A stretch of DNA of 64,000 bases from Rhodovulum steppense (GTDB lineage Bacteria > Pseudomonadota > Alphaproteobacteria > Rhodobacterales > Rhodobacteraceae): the NCBI RefSeq assembly GCF_004339675.1, contig NZ_SLVM01000006.1, positions 101,379 through 165,378 of the forward strand, read 5' to 3'. This document shows positions 63,877 to 64,000 of the stretch, piece after piece (position 1 is the stretch's first letter; each line of letters begins with the position of its first letter). Both the position numbers and the translations under genes were made by a program. The notes beneath the pieces were generated by a model. It saw only the letters and a list, made by a program, of their open reading frames with translations, was not told where the DNA came from and made no database searches.

Positions 63877-64000
63877 ATGAACGCGACCGCGGCCGGGGAA
63901 GATACCGACAAGCTTTACGCGCCTTTGCCTGATTTTGTGCGTTCTGCGCATGTTGACGGGGCGCGGTACGAGGAGATGTATCGCCGGTCGGTGGAGGATC
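63877..64000 (+). CDS. acsA: Acetyl-CoA synthetase, N-terminal part (runs off the window)
   Basis: The first 41 residues of a large gene. The ATG at 63877 is preceded by GGAGAAGGAG. The sequence LYAPLPDFVRSAHVDGARYE followed by EMYRRSVEDP-like EMYRRSVED is typical of the N-terminus of AMP-forming acetyl-CoA synthetase, which activates acetate. Propionyl-CoA synthetase is a less likely alternative. Its place behind the ScfR-type regulator fits acetate control. Confidence 0.8.
   Translation, partial: MNATAAGEDTDKLYAPLPDFVRSAHVDGARYEEMYRRSVED

Overview
The window is high-GC (about two thirds G+C by eye), densely coded DNA from an alphaproteobacterium of the Rhodobacter/Paracoccus group (Rhodobacterales). 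This rests on the gene families and on two bacteriochlorophyll genes of the anaerobic route (bchE, bchJ), which suggest a purple non-sulfur phototroph or a close relative. Glucosylglycerate-type solute genes and a sulfide:quinone oxidoreductase fit a Rhodovulum-like lifestyle, but the genus is a guess. No rRNA, tRNA, CRISPR array, transposase or integrase was seen.

Layout. 1-4.8 kb: end of a nucleoside-type ABC importer, then a TauE exporter pair. 4.8-8.1 kb: RecD-like helicase and a LuxI/LuxR quorum-sensing pair with a small upstream gene. 8.3-11.8 kb: ccr and ecm, divergent core genes of the ethylmalonyl-CoA (EMC) pathway. 11.9-14.3 kb: HPF-like protein and a glucosyl-3-phosphoglycerate synthase/phosphatase pair. 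14.4-18.7 kb: a MacB/DevC-like exporter. 18.9-22.5 kb: cysH and a sulfide-oxidation-type operon. 22.6-25.7 kb: znuB-znuC-zur divergent from znuA. 25.7-31.2 kb: bhcABCD and bhcR, the beta-hydroxyaspartate cycle (BHAC). 31.2-35.4 kb: hydantoinase/oxoprolinase and a divergent Lrp regulator. 35.4-37.8 kb: arsR-acr3-usp. 38.1-40.6 kb: DEAD-box helicase, small membrane protein, MT-A70 methyltransferase. 40.6-42.2 kb: low-GC two-gene island (DGQHR protein and membrane protein). 42.3-46.5 kb: aspS, bchJ, bchE. 46.6-52.1 kb: CPBP protease, GT87, carB. 52.2-56.8 kb: denD, TRAP transporter and otnI for four-carbon sugar acids. 56.8-62.1 kb: htpX and a serine-cycle module sga-mcl-mtkA-mtkB. 62.2-64 kb: ScfR-type regulator and the start of acetyl-CoA synthetase.

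How it fits together. Much of the window concerns C2 carbon. Acetyl-CoA synthetase feeds acetyl-CoA. Ccr and Ecm belong to acetyl-CoA assimilation. BhcA-D turn two glyoxylate into oxaloacetate. Malate thiokinase, malyl-CoA lyase and serine-glyoxylate aminotransferase link malate, acetyl-CoA and glyoxylate. If BHAC and malate cleavage run together they would turn glyoxylate into acetyl-CoA without CO2 loss; that is an inference.

The most notable points are the complete bhc cluster, a 111-bp inverted repeat with covarying hairpins of which one copy lies inside the bhc operon, the low-GC DGQHR island abutting an MT-A70 methylase, an unusual insertion in AspRS, and overlapping FnrL/PpsR-like boxes upstream of bchE.
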